64,000 nucleotides of DNA from Hyphomicrobium sp. (GTDB lineage Bacteria > Pseudomonadota > Alphaproteobacteria > Rhizobiales > Hyphomicrobiaceae): the NCBI RefSeq assembly GCF_019744875.1, contig NZ_JAIETU010000004.1, forward strand, positions 113,065 to 177,064, read 5' to 3'. The notes beneath the pieces are model-generated. The model saw nothing but the letters and a program-made list of their open reading frames with translations, was not told where the DNA came from and ran no database searches. This document shows, piece after piece, positions 35,790 through 43,649 of this stretch. The translations under genes were made by a program, and so were the position numbers. Position 1 is the stretch's first letter. Every line of letters starts with the position of its first letter.

Positions 35790-38700
35790 TTACACGAACG
35801 CGCCAGAGCCGCCGTGGTTCACTTCGCGCGGCGGAGTGCCGCCGGCGTCCAGGGCTTCGACTTCGGTGTCCCACTCGTCGGCGCGGTGCTCGGCTGCCAC
35901 CGCGAGGTAGATCACCGGCAGGATGAAGAGGGTAAACAGCGTGCCGATGGCCATGCCCGTGACGAGCACGATGCCGATGCTGTTGCGCGCTTCCGCGCCA
36001 GCCCCGGTGACGAACACCAGCGGAAGGTGGCCGAAGACGGTTGCGGCCGTCGTCATCAGAATCGGGCGCAGGCGCGTCTTGGCGCTCTCGCGGATGGCGG
36101 CCAGCTTGGTCAATCCCTGCGTCTGCAACTCGTTGGCGAAGGCGACGATCAGAATGCCGTTCTTGGCGATGAGGCCGACGAGCGTGATGAGGCCGATCTG
36201 GCTGTAGATGTTGATGGTGGTGAAGCCGAGGAACGTGAACAGAAGGGCTGCGGAAAGCGCCAGCGGCACCGACCCCACGAGAACGACCAGGGGATCGCGG
36301 AAGCTGCCGAACTGCGCGACGAGCACGAGATAAATCAGCACGATGGCGAACGCGAGTGTGCCGGCAAGGGTTGCGCCTTCCTGGCGGATCTGGCGGGATT
36401 CGCCGGCGTAATCGATGGTGTAGTCGGCGGGCAGGATCTCGCGCGCGGCGGCTTCGAGCGTTGCGAGGGCGGTGCCTTTGGTCACGCCGGGCACGACGCC
36501 GCCGAACACGCGGAAGCTGTCGGCCTGCTGGAAGCGCGTCAGCGTGCGGGGGGCTGTTTTCGTTTCGAGGCTGGCGATGGCGGAGACCGGGATCTGCTTT
36601 CCGTCGCGCGTGCGGATCTTGTAGTCGAGGAGGCGCGAGGCGGCGGTGCGCGCTTCGAGGTTCACCTGCGGGATCACCTTGTAGGCGCGTCCCTCGCGCG
36701 TGAAGCGGTTGACGTAGTTGCCCGAGACGAGCACGCCGAGCTGGCGGCCGACGTCGGCGAGGTCGAGGCCGAGGTCGGCGACGCGCTCGCGATGCACCGT
36801 CACCATGACCTGCGGCAGGTCGATCTTGAGATCGGTGTCGGCGAACATGAACTGGCCGCTGGCGAAGGCGGCGTTGACGAGCTTGCCGGCGTACTCGGCC
36901 ATCTGCTCGGGCGCGCCCGGGCCCTTCAGCACGAGCTCCACGTCGTAGTTGCCGGCGCCCGGGAGGGCGGGCGGCAACACGGGAAACACCTGCAGCTCCT
37001 TGATCTGGGAAACCGCGCCGAAAATCTCGGGCTGGATCTGGTGGGCGCTGCGCGCCCGGTCGTGCCAGTTCTTCAGCAAATAGCCGCCGAAGCCGTTCGA
37101 GGGGAAGACGATCTCGAACATGGCTTCGTACTCCGGCAGCGCCGTGCCGACGTTCTTGATCTTGTCCATGTGCGAGGTGGTGTAGGCGAGAGACGCGTCG
37201 GGTGCGGAGTTCACGATCAGGAGGATGAAGCCTTCATCCTCGACGGGGGCAAGCTCCTGCGAGGAGAACATGTAGAACGGCACGGTGAGCACGCAGATGA
37301 AGGCGCCGAAGGTCAGAACCTGCTTGCGCAGCGTGAGAATGACGTCGAGTGCGTTGCCGTAGGCCTCGGAGAGGCGATCGAGGCTGCGCGTGACGAAGCG
37401 CGCATAGCGTCCCTCGTGGCCGCCTTCGGTCGCCGTGTAGGCGCTCATGATCGGTGACAGGGTGATTGCCACGAAGCCGGAGAAGATGACGGCGATCGCG
37501 AGCGTGAAGGCGAACTCCTTGAATAGCACGCCCGTGAGGCCCGACAGGAACCCGATCGGCGCGTATACGGCGGCGAGCGTGATCGTCATGGCGATGATGG
37601 GCGTGAAGAGCTGGCGGGTGCTGATAAGCGCCGCCTGGATTCGTCCCATGCCGTTCTGCATGTGGCGCGTCACGTTCTCGACCACGACGATGGCGTCGTC
37701 GACCACGATGCCGACCGAGAGCACGATGGCGAGCAGCGTCAACAGATTGAGCGAGAAGCCCATCGCCATCATGGCCGCGATGGCGCCGATCAGCGAAATC
37801 GGGATCGTCACCAGCGGCACCAGCGCGCTGCGCCAGGAGCCCAGGAACAGGAACACGATGAAGCCGACGATGAGGACGGTTTCGCTGAAGGTCTTGGCGA
37901 TCTCCTTCAGCGAGTTCTCCATGTAGACCGTGCCGTCGTAGGCGAGGTCGATCTCGGTGCCGGCGGGCAGATCGGGGCGGATGCGCTCCAGCTCGGCGCG
38001 CAGCGCATAGGCAACCGCGATCTCGTTCGTGCCGGGTAGCGGCCAGACGGACAGGTAAACCGCGTCCTTGCCGTTGTGGCGCACATTCGACGTTTCTTCT
38101 TCCGATCCAAGCTCGACGCGGCCGAGATCCGAGATGCGGACGATGCGGTTGCTGTCCTCGCGCACGATCAGGCGTTCGAATTCCTCGACGCTCTTGAGAT
38201 CGGTGTTGGCCAGGAGATCGACCTGGACCTCGCTGCCCTTGGTGCGGCCGACGGCGGCGAGGAAGTTGTTGCGCAGGAGGGCTGCCTCGACCTCGCTTGC
38301 GCCGAGGTTGAAGGCGGCGAGCCGGTCGGCGTCGAGCCAGATGCGCATGGCCTGAGGGCGGGCGCCTTCCATGCCGACACGCTGGACGTTGGCGATCGTG
38401 CTCAGGCGCGGCTGGATGCTGCGCGAGAGGTAGTCGGTGATCTCGGGCGGCTTCATCACGTCGGACGTGACGCTGACGTAGAACGTCGCGTAGGGCCGGT
38501 CGGCGCGCTGCACCTCGACGACAGGGCTTTCGATTTCCTGCGGCAGCTCGCTGCGGATCTGGCCGAGGCGGTTGCCGACCTCGGTCAGGGCGACGGTGCT
38601 CGGATGGTTCAGCTTGAGACGGGCGGTGACGGTGCTCAGCCCCGCAACGCTCGAGCTTTCCACGTAGTCGATGCCGGTGATGGACGACACGGCGCGTTCG

Positions 38701-38900
38701 ATGGGCGTGGTGACGAAGCCGCGAATGCTCTCGGCGGAGGCGCCGACGTAGACCGTCGTGATCAGGATCGAGGAGCTCTCGATGCGCGGATACTGCTGGA
38801 TCGGCAACTGGGTCGCCGCGCGCAGCCCAATCAGAACCAGCGCCAGGTTCAGAACCAGCGCGATCACCGGGCGGCGGACAAACAGGTCGATGACGCGCAT
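35790..38900 (-). CDS. RND-family efflux transporter, inner-membrane pump
   Basis: Proton-driven drug or small-molecule exporter of 1036 aa. The N-terminus MRVIDLFVRRPVIALVLNLA and the length are typical of HAE-1-type RND pumps. The first membrane helix is followed by large periplasmic porter domains; the proton-relay helix IVLSVGIVVDDAIVVVENVT carries the two essential Asp. The second half repeats the plan and ends in TTAATVFGHLPLVFVTGAGA and IGIVLVTGMAIGTLFTLFIL. The gene starts 11 bases after the membrane fusion gene stop. No outer-membrane channel gene is present, so it may use a shared TolC-like protein. Substrate is unknown. Confidence 0.93.
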   Translation of the reverse strand: MRVIDLFVRRPVIALVLNLALVLIGLRAATQLPIQQYPRIESSSILITTVYVGASAESIRGFVTTPIERAVSSITGIDYVESSSVAGLSTVTARLKLNHPSTVALTEVGNRLGQIRSELPQEIESPVVEVQRADRPYATFYVSVTSDVMKPPEITDYLSRSIQPRLSTIANVQRVGMEGARPQAMRIWLDADRLAAFNLGASEVEAALLRNNFLAAVGRTKGSEVQVDLLANTDLKSVEEFERLIVREDSNRIVRISDLGRVELGSEEETSNVRHNGKDAVYLSVWPLPGTNEIAVAYALRAELERIRPDLPAGTEIDLAYDGTVYMENSLKEIAKTFSETVLIVGFIVFLFLGSWRSALVPLVTIPISLIGAIAAMMAMGFSLNLLTLLAIVLSVGIVVDDAIVVVENVTRHMQNGMGRIQAALISTRQLFTPIIAMTITLAAVYAPIGFLSGLTGVLFKEFAFTLAIAVIFSGFVAITLSPIMSAYTATEGGHEGRYARFVTRSLDRLSEAYGNALDVILTLRKQVLTFGAFICVLTVPFYMFSSQELAPVEDEGFILLIVNSAPDASLAYTTSHMDKIKNVGTALPEYEAMFEIVFPSNGFGGYLLKNWHDRARSAHQIQPEIFGAVSQIKELQVFPVLPPALPGAGNYDVELVLKGPGAPEQMAEYAGKLVNAAFASGQFMFADTDLKIDLPQVMVTVHRERVADLGLDLADVGRQLGVLVSGNYVNRFTREGRAYKVIPQVNLEARTAASRLLDYKIRTRDGKQIPVSAIASLETKTAPRTLTRFQQADSFRVFGGVVPGVTKGTALATLEAAAREILPADYTIDYAGESRQIRQEGATLAGTLAFAIVLIYLVLVAQFGSFRDPLVVLVGSVPLALSAALLFTFLGFTTINIYSQIGLITLVGLIAKNGILIVAFANELQTQGLTKLAAIRESAKTRLRPILMTTAATVFGHLPLVFVTGAGAEARNSIGIVLVTGMAIGTLFTLFILPVIYLAVAAEHRADEWDTEVEALDAGGTPPREVNHGGSGAFV

Positions 38901-38911
38901 GGCTGGCTCGC

Positions 38912-40024
38912 TCAGTTCACGCCGACTTCGGGCGTCGCGGCAGCCGGAGCCTCGGTGTGGACGAGCAAACCTTCGCGCAGCTTGAACGATCCGGACGAGG
39001 CGATCAGCTCTCCGGCCTCAAGGCCATGCAGGATGACGATGTCGCTACCCTGTACGGTCCCGGTGGTCACGGGGCGGGCGCGCGCGCGCAGCTTGCCGTC
39101 CTCCGTGACGAGGACGAACACGTTCTGCCCGTTCGGCGAGCGGCGGATGGCGGACAGCGGCACCATCACCGCTTGCTGCGGCTTCGACGTTTCGACGGTG
39201 ACATCGACGAAGGTGCCCGGACGCAAAAGCTCGCCGAACCCTGGGGCGACTGCACGGAAGCCCACAGCGCTGTTCGAGCCGTCGGCCGAGTTGTCCTCGG
39301 CGAGGATGGTGGCCGTCATCGTGCCGTTCGGGACGGCCGGGCCCGACAGCGTGACGACGCTGCCGGCGCGGATGGCCGCGGCGCTATCCTGAGGCAGGGT
39401 GAAATCGACATACGCGTCCGGATCGACGCCCTGCAAGGTGACGATCAAGGTGCCGATGTCGAGGTATGCGCCGGGCTGCCAATCGGTGATGCCGACGCGC
39501 GCGCGGAAGGGCGATACGATGCGCTTCTTGTCGACAACGACTGCGAGGTTGTTGGCGCGGGCGGTGGCGGCGGCGAATTCCTCGCGCGAGCGGTCGAGTT
39601 CCTGCTGGTTGAAGGCGGCGCTGCTGCGCAGGCTTTCGCGGCGCTCGAGCGTGATCTTGGCGAGGCGCGCGTCGGCTTCGGCAGCGGCGAGGGCTGCTTG
39701 CTCCTGGCGCGCGTCGAACTGAATCAGAAGCGCGTCCTTCGCGACGATATCGCCGGAGCGAAAGCCGATCTCGGCCACGACGCCTGCGATCTCGTTCTTG
39801 ATCGCGACGTGGCGCATCGAGACGACGGACCCGATGGCGCGCGTCGTGGCGGACCATGTGCCCGAGTGAGCGCGAACGGACTGGACGGCCTCGCTCGGTT
39901 CAGGCGAATTCATGGACGCGGCGATGGCGGACTGAATTTCCGAGTATTTGTAGTAGCCGAGCCCGCCTGTCGTGCCAGCAATGGCCAGGATCACGAGCAT
40001 CCAGGCAAAGATATGCTTCAACAT
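38912..40024 (-). CDS. RND efflux membrane fusion protein
   Basis: Periplasmic adaptor of 370 aa. An N-terminal membrane anchor (MLKHIFAWMLVILAIAGTTG) is followed by a lipoyl half-domain (VVSMRHVAIKNEIAGVVAEI), an alpha-helical hairpin (RQEQAALAAAEADARLAKIT ...), the second lipoyl half (KRIVSPFRARVGITDWQPGA) and beta-barrel domains. It has no lipobox, so it is anchored by the helix. It links the RND pump encoded 11 bases downstream to an outer-membrane channel. Confidence 0.93.
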   Translation of the reverse strand: MLKHIFAWMLVILAIAGTTGGLGYYKYSEIQSAIAASMNSPEPSEAVQSVRAHSGTWSATTRAIGSVVSMRHVAIKNEIAGVVAEIGFRSGDIVAKDALLIQFDARQEQAALAAAEADARLAKITLERRESLRSSAAFNQQELDRSREEFAAATARANNLAVVVDKKRIVSPFRARVGITDWQPGAYLDIGTLIVTLQGVDPDAYVDFTLPQDSAAAIRAGSVVTLSGPAVPNGTMTATILAEDNSADGSNSAVGFRAVAPGFGELLRPGTFVDVTVETSKPQQAVMVPLSAIRRSPNGQNVFVLVTEDGKLRARARPVTTGTVQGSDIVILHGLEAGELIASSGSFKLREGLLVHTEAPAAATPEVGVN

Positions 40025-40206
40025 GAGAATTCTCAGCTTCTGCTCTATGTTCGGCGGCCGTCACACCTTTGCGATGGCTGGTTCGTCAGGCATTGCGGTC
40101 CGTCGCCCATAGGACGTTTCGCGATCGTCGCAGCCGACATGTGATCAAAATAAATGCAGCGCATTCTTTCAAGCAACGGACTGGCGTTGGTCAAGCGCAT
40201 TGTGCG

Positions 40207-40258
40207 GCAAAGCCTGACTATGCGGCTCTACCGGGGGATAATCCCAATCAGGCGTTGC
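40207..40258 (-). other. Stem-loop downstream of the Mop operon
   Basis: GCAA-A-GCCTGA (40207-40217) pairs with TCAGGC-G-TTGC (40248-40258); one A-G mismatch. The interior contains a second small hairpin (GGGATAATCCC). It begins 15 bases after the last stop codon of the operon and could end or stabilise the transcript, but lacks a T-run. Confidence 0.4.
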
Positions 40259-40272
40259 AACTTTGCCGGATT

Positions 40273-40794
40273 CTAGTCCGCGGCCGGACGGATCGTGAAT
40301 TTCATGCTTGTGGCGGCAGAGCCATAGATCTGCACGGCGACTGGGCCGTCGGCAACTTCGAAGCGAACGCTTTTGCGGACGAATTGGCAATCGGACGAGC
40401 CGGTGTGGCCGGTCGCTTCGAGTGCTTTTCCGTTCTGGACCACGTCGATCCAGGCATGGGCGGAGAGGGTGACCTGATAGTGACCCTGAGGGATGTTCTC
40501 GAACGTGACGACGCCGGCGAACGTCTTGTCGTCGCCGGGCTTCGGCGTTTTCGTCGGCGTGGCGGGCAGCGTGACCTCGGCGGCCGGCTTCAAGCCGAGG
40601 GTGACCGCCTTGTCGTTCGGGGGTGCTGGCAGGGACGCGCCGGTTGCGACCGTTTCGCTGTCGGTCGCCTTCATCCAGGCGATTTCGGTTGCGAGCGGCC
40701 AAAGGAAACCTTCGCAGCCGACAGCCGGTGCCGCGGCGGAGGGGGCGGCTCCCGCGACGAGGGCGGCCCAGGCCAGCAAAAGAATGCGCAGCAT
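40273..40794 (-). CDS. Secreted protein of unknown function in the molybdate-linked operon
   Basis: A 173-aa exported protein with a signal peptide (MLRILLLAWAALVAGAAPSA-AA). The mature chain contains WPLATEIAWMKATDSETVAT near the start and a proline/threonine-rich linker (LPATPTKTPKPGDDKT). A beta-rich domain follows (FENIPQGHYQVTLSAHAWID ... VRFEVADGPVAVQIYGSA). Two cysteines (one near residue 27, one near 136) could pair. I do not recognise the family. It is cotranscribed eight bases after mop and after the TonB receptor, so a periplasmic ligand-binding or receptor-accessory role is plausible. Confidence 0.72.
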   Translation of the reverse strand: MLRILLLAWAALVAGAAPSAAAPAVGCEGFLWPLATEIAWMKATDSETVATGASLPAPPNDKAVTLGLKPAAEVTLPATPTKTPKPGDDKTFAGVVTFENIPQGHYQVTLSAHAWIDVVQNGKALEATGHTGSSDCQFVRKSVRFEVADGPVAVQIYGSAATSMKFTIRPAAD

Positions 40795-40802
40795 TTTCGT
40801 TC

Positions 40803-41009
40803 CTATTCCACCGCCACCATGACGTCCGACGACTTTATGACGGCCGACGCCGCCATTCCCGGCTTCAGCGCCAGCTCATCGACGGCCTCGTTGGTGATCG
40901 AGGCGGTCACGATGGTTCCGCCGACATCGATGCGCACGTGGGCCGTGGTCGCACCCTTCTTCACATCGACGATCTTGCCGGCGAGGACATTGCGCGCGCT
41001 GATTTTCAT
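40803..41009 (-). CDS. mop: Molbindin (TOBE-domain molybdate-binding protein, Mop)
   Basis: A 68-aa single TOBE/Mop domain, the usual size for molbindins, which store or buffer molybdate in the cytosol as hexamers. The sequence begins MKISARNVLAGKIVDVKKGA, continues TTAHVRIDVGGTIVTASITN and ends ALKPGMAASAVIKSSDVMVAVE (all split here). These match the Mop consensus SARN-L-G-V, I-T-ES-----L and G---A-IK---V-L. The ATG at 41009 follows GGAGC; the frame upstream is not Mop-like. It sits 75 bases after the TonB receptor and eight before the secreted protein gene, tying the operon to molybdenum. Confidence 0.9.
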   Translation of the reverse strand: MKISARNVLAGKIVDVKKGATTAHVRIDVGGTIVTASITNEAVDELALKPGMAASAVIKSSDVMVAVE

Positions 41010-41084
41010 GTGACGGCTCCAAGGGCTGACGTTGGCTTGCCACATATACAACGCCAGCCCAGGAGACGGTAGGGTTCTTCAGAC

Positions 41085-43535
41085 CTAGAACTTCACGCGG
41101 GCAGTGGCGTAGAACTGGCGGCCTGGTTCCGGGAAGCCTTGGGCAAGCGAATAGTTCTGATCCAGCAGGTTGGTCACGCCGACGGCCGCCGAGAAATTCT
41201 CGGTGAAGGCGTAATCAGCCCGGAAGTTGAGCAGCGCGTAGCTGCCGATATTGACGTAAGAGGGGTATGTGTTCTGCGCCGTGGGGGCGGTTTTGCCGCA
41301 AGCGCCTGCGGAAGCATTGTTCGCATTTCCGTTTGAGACAAGCGTCGACGAGCAGTTCGTAACCAGCGCCACACGGTCGCTAGCCAGCTCGAGGCTCGGC
41401 GTCAGGGTGAGCTGATTGGTTGCTTTCCAGGCCACGTAGAAGAACGCTTTGTGCTTGGGCAGGCCTTCCATCCGATTCAGTCCGACAGCTTCTCTCTGCC
41501 ACGCGGCTGCAATTTCTGTGGAAGCATCGGCGAAGTCGAGATCGCGCTCTGTGAAGGTGTAATTGCCGCCCACGCGTAGGGTCGGGCTTACATCGTAATC
41601 GGCCGACAGCTCCGCGCCGTAGTAGTAGCCATCGGGAGAAACACCGATAATTCCCGCGTTGTTGCCGTTGGTGCCATTTGCAGCAACGAACGCATTCTGG
41701 ATGCTGTCTTCGATATCGGAATAGAAGACGGCCGACGATACGCGCAGTCCCGGAAACAGGGTGTCGCTCGCGCCGATCTCGTAGTTGGTCGCGCGTTCGG
41801 GGGGCAGGTTGGGATCGGGGATCTTGCTGTCGAAACGCGTGCTGTAGCGTTCGAACAGCGTTGGGAAGCGCATGCGGCTCGAAACGTCGGCGTGCACGCT
41901 ACCGGTCTGACTGTAATTATAGATGGCGGCGGCCTGCCAGTTCCACGCGTCGATGCTAGGCCTGTCAGATGCTGCCTCGATGCCGTTGACCTTGTTCTCA
42001 AGCACCTCGTTGGTCTCGTAGCTCACGCCGGCAACGAAATCGAGGTTGCGGGTGGCGTGGAACGTGTTCTCGAGGGCGAACGACCAGCCCTCCTCCGCTT
42101 GGCGACTCAAGTTTCCATAGCCGGCAATGGTCTGGTTGCCGCTCGGATAGGCGTACCTGACGTTTTGATCTTCGTGCGCGTCCTTGCGGTAGTGGATCGC
42201 GCCTTTCAGTGTGTTCATCGGGATGAGGTCGGTGCCCATTTCGATGAAGCCGCCGTACGAGTCGTCTTCGTAGGGGCTCTCCACTCGTTGGTTCGTGTAG
42301 GTGGCGTCAGGGAAGAACGAAATCGTGTTGGCGAACGTGTTGTAGTAGGCGTTGGTCTTGATGTACGAGGCCGAGCCGAGCTGTGTCTTCGACAGGAACG
42401 ATAGGCTCGACGTGTCCCACTCCGGCCATGTCCAGAAGCGGGGGTAGTTCCCGTTGCTGCCATTGGGGTAGCCAGCGTTGAAATAACCCTGCACGATCTG
42501 GCGGTCAGTGTGGAGAGGGGAATTCTTCTCGCCGGACTGGGTCGTGTAGTTGATGCTGTATTCGTCGGTGGCATTGGGAGTGATGCCGACCTTGGCATTG
42601 ATGCGCCAGTCCTTGAAGTCGGAGCGATCGCGGTTGCCGCCTTGCTCATAGGGGAAGGTGGCGACGTGCCCGGGACCTGGCACCGAATACGATGAGGGCG
42701 AGAAGTCGCTCGACATGTCGAAGTGGTCTTGATCGACGATCGAGCCGCTGATCTGGGCGTAGTAGCCCTTCTGCCGCGTGCCGGTGTAGCCGTAGCTGCT
42801 CCATTGGCCCATCGAGCCGAGGTCGCCGTCGAACACCGAGCCGACCCGGGCTTCCATCTCAAGCTCCTTGGTCGGCTTGCGGGAGACCATATTGATCGCT
42901 CCGCCCATTCCTCCCGGCCCGTTGAGTACCGACACGTAGCCCTTCGCGATCTGCACTTCTGCGAGGTCCGCCGTCAGAAAGCGGTTCATATCGATGCGGT
43001 TGTCTGCCGGGAGATAGACGCGGACGCCGTCCATGTAGAGCGGGACCTGGAAGCGATTGAAGCCGCGCACGAAGATGTCGCCCTCGTTGCGCGCGCCGCT
43101 CGAGTTTACCGACGGGGCGCCGGTGCTCTGCCAAGTGACGCCCGGAAGAATATTGACGGCCTGGCCGAGCGAGCTTTTGTTGAACGTGTACATCGCCTCG
43201 TTGGTGATCGTGGAACCGCCGATCATGTCGAGCTGGCCGAGCGTGAAGACGCCGATGGCCGGGCCTTCGCCTTGGACGGCGGTGTTGCCGGAGCCTTCGG
43301 ATCCATCGGATGCGGCCGCGGTGGAGGGGGTGGACGATGCGCCGGCGCCCTTCGAGCGGCGGCGGCTCGCGATGGGCTCGTTCGGCGACTGGACGACGAT
43401 GGGCGGAAGCGGCGTTGCTTCGTCTGCGGTGACGTCGCCGCCTGCGGTGGCGGTGCTGGCATCTTGTGCGAGCGCGGATGAAGCGGCCACGGAAAGGCTT
43501 GCTGCCGCGACGGCAGCGCAAACATGCTTGAACAT
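41085..43535 (-). CDS. TonB-dependent outer-membrane receptor
   Basis: An 816-aa outer-membrane transporter powered by TonB. Start is ATG 43535 (MFKHVCAAVAAASLSVAASS), with GGGGGA upstream and a signal peptide ending in ALA-QD. A serine-rich, acidic linker precedes the plug domain (GQAVNILPGVTWQSTGAPSV, GARNEGDIFVRGFNRFQVPL, LNGPGGMGGAINMVSRKPTK). A 22-strand-type barrel follows and ends in aromatic Phe (FYATARVKF). Iron-chelate receptors look like this, but the downstream mop gene and the ModE-type box upstream argue for molybdate or a molybdenum chelate. Ligand not proven. Confidence 0.92.
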   Translation of the reverse strand: MFKHVCAAVAAASLSVAASSALAQDASTATAGGDVTADEATPLPPIVVQSPNEPIASRRRSKGAGASSTPSTAAASDGSEGSGNTAVQGEGPAIGVFTLGQLDMIGGSTITNEAMYTFNKSSLGQAVNILPGVTWQSTGAPSVNSSGARNEGDIFVRGFNRFQVPLYMDGVRVYLPADNRIDMNRFLTADLAEVQIAKGYVSVLNGPGGMGGAINMVSRKPTKELEMEARVGSVFDGDLGSMGQWSSYGYTGTRQKGYYAQISGSIVDQDHFDMSSDFSPSSYSVPGPGHVATFPYEQGGNRDRSDFKDWRINAKVGITPNATDEYSINYTTQSGEKNSPLHTDRQIVQGYFNAGYPNGSNGNYPRFWTWPEWDTSSLSFLSKTQLGSASYIKTNAYYNTFANTISFFPDATYTNQRVESPYEDDSYGGFIEMGTDLIPMNTLKGAIHYRKDAHEDQNVRYAYPSGNQTIAGYGNLSRQAEEGWSFALENTFHATRNLDFVAGVSYETNEVLENKVNGIEAASDRPSIDAWNWQAAAIYNYSQTGSVHADVSSRMRFPTLFERYSTRFDSKIPDPNLPPERATNYEIGASDTLFPGLRVSSAVFYSDIEDSIQNAFVAANGTNGNNAGIIGVSPDGYYYGAELSADYDVSPTLRVGGNYTFTERDLDFADASTEIAAAWQREAVGLNRMEGLPKHKAFFYVAWKATNQLTLTPSLELASDRVALVTNCSSTLVSNGNANNASAGACGKTAPTAQNTYPSYVNIGSYALLNFRADYAFTENFSAAVGVTNLLDQNYSLAQGFPEPGRQFYATARVKF

Positions 43536-43586
43536 CTTAGTCCCCCAACTCTGGACCCGGCCCCCAGCCAGATCCACTCCCTTTCA

Positions 43587-43610
43587 CGATATATTCATAA
43601 GAATATAACG
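43587..43610 (-). promoter_or_regulatory. Candidate ModE (molybdate-responsive) operator
   Basis: On the - strand the 24-bp site reads CGTTATATT, six bases CTTATG, then AATATATCG. The left half is identical to my recollection of the E. coli modA ModE half-site CGTTATATT, and the arms are inverted with one mismatch over 10 bases. It lies 52-75 bases before the TonB receptor ATG, where a repressor would cover the promoter. The mop gene in the same operon supports molybdate control. Confidence 0.7.
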
Positions 43611-43649
43611 GAGGACAAGTCTAGTTTTGAAATCGGTTGATTGACGTTC

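Noticed and set aside
41085..43535. TonB receptor as a simple iron-siderophore receptor
   Set aside because: Possible from fold alone, but the ModE-type box and mop gene in the operon favour molybdenum, so iron was not used as the call.
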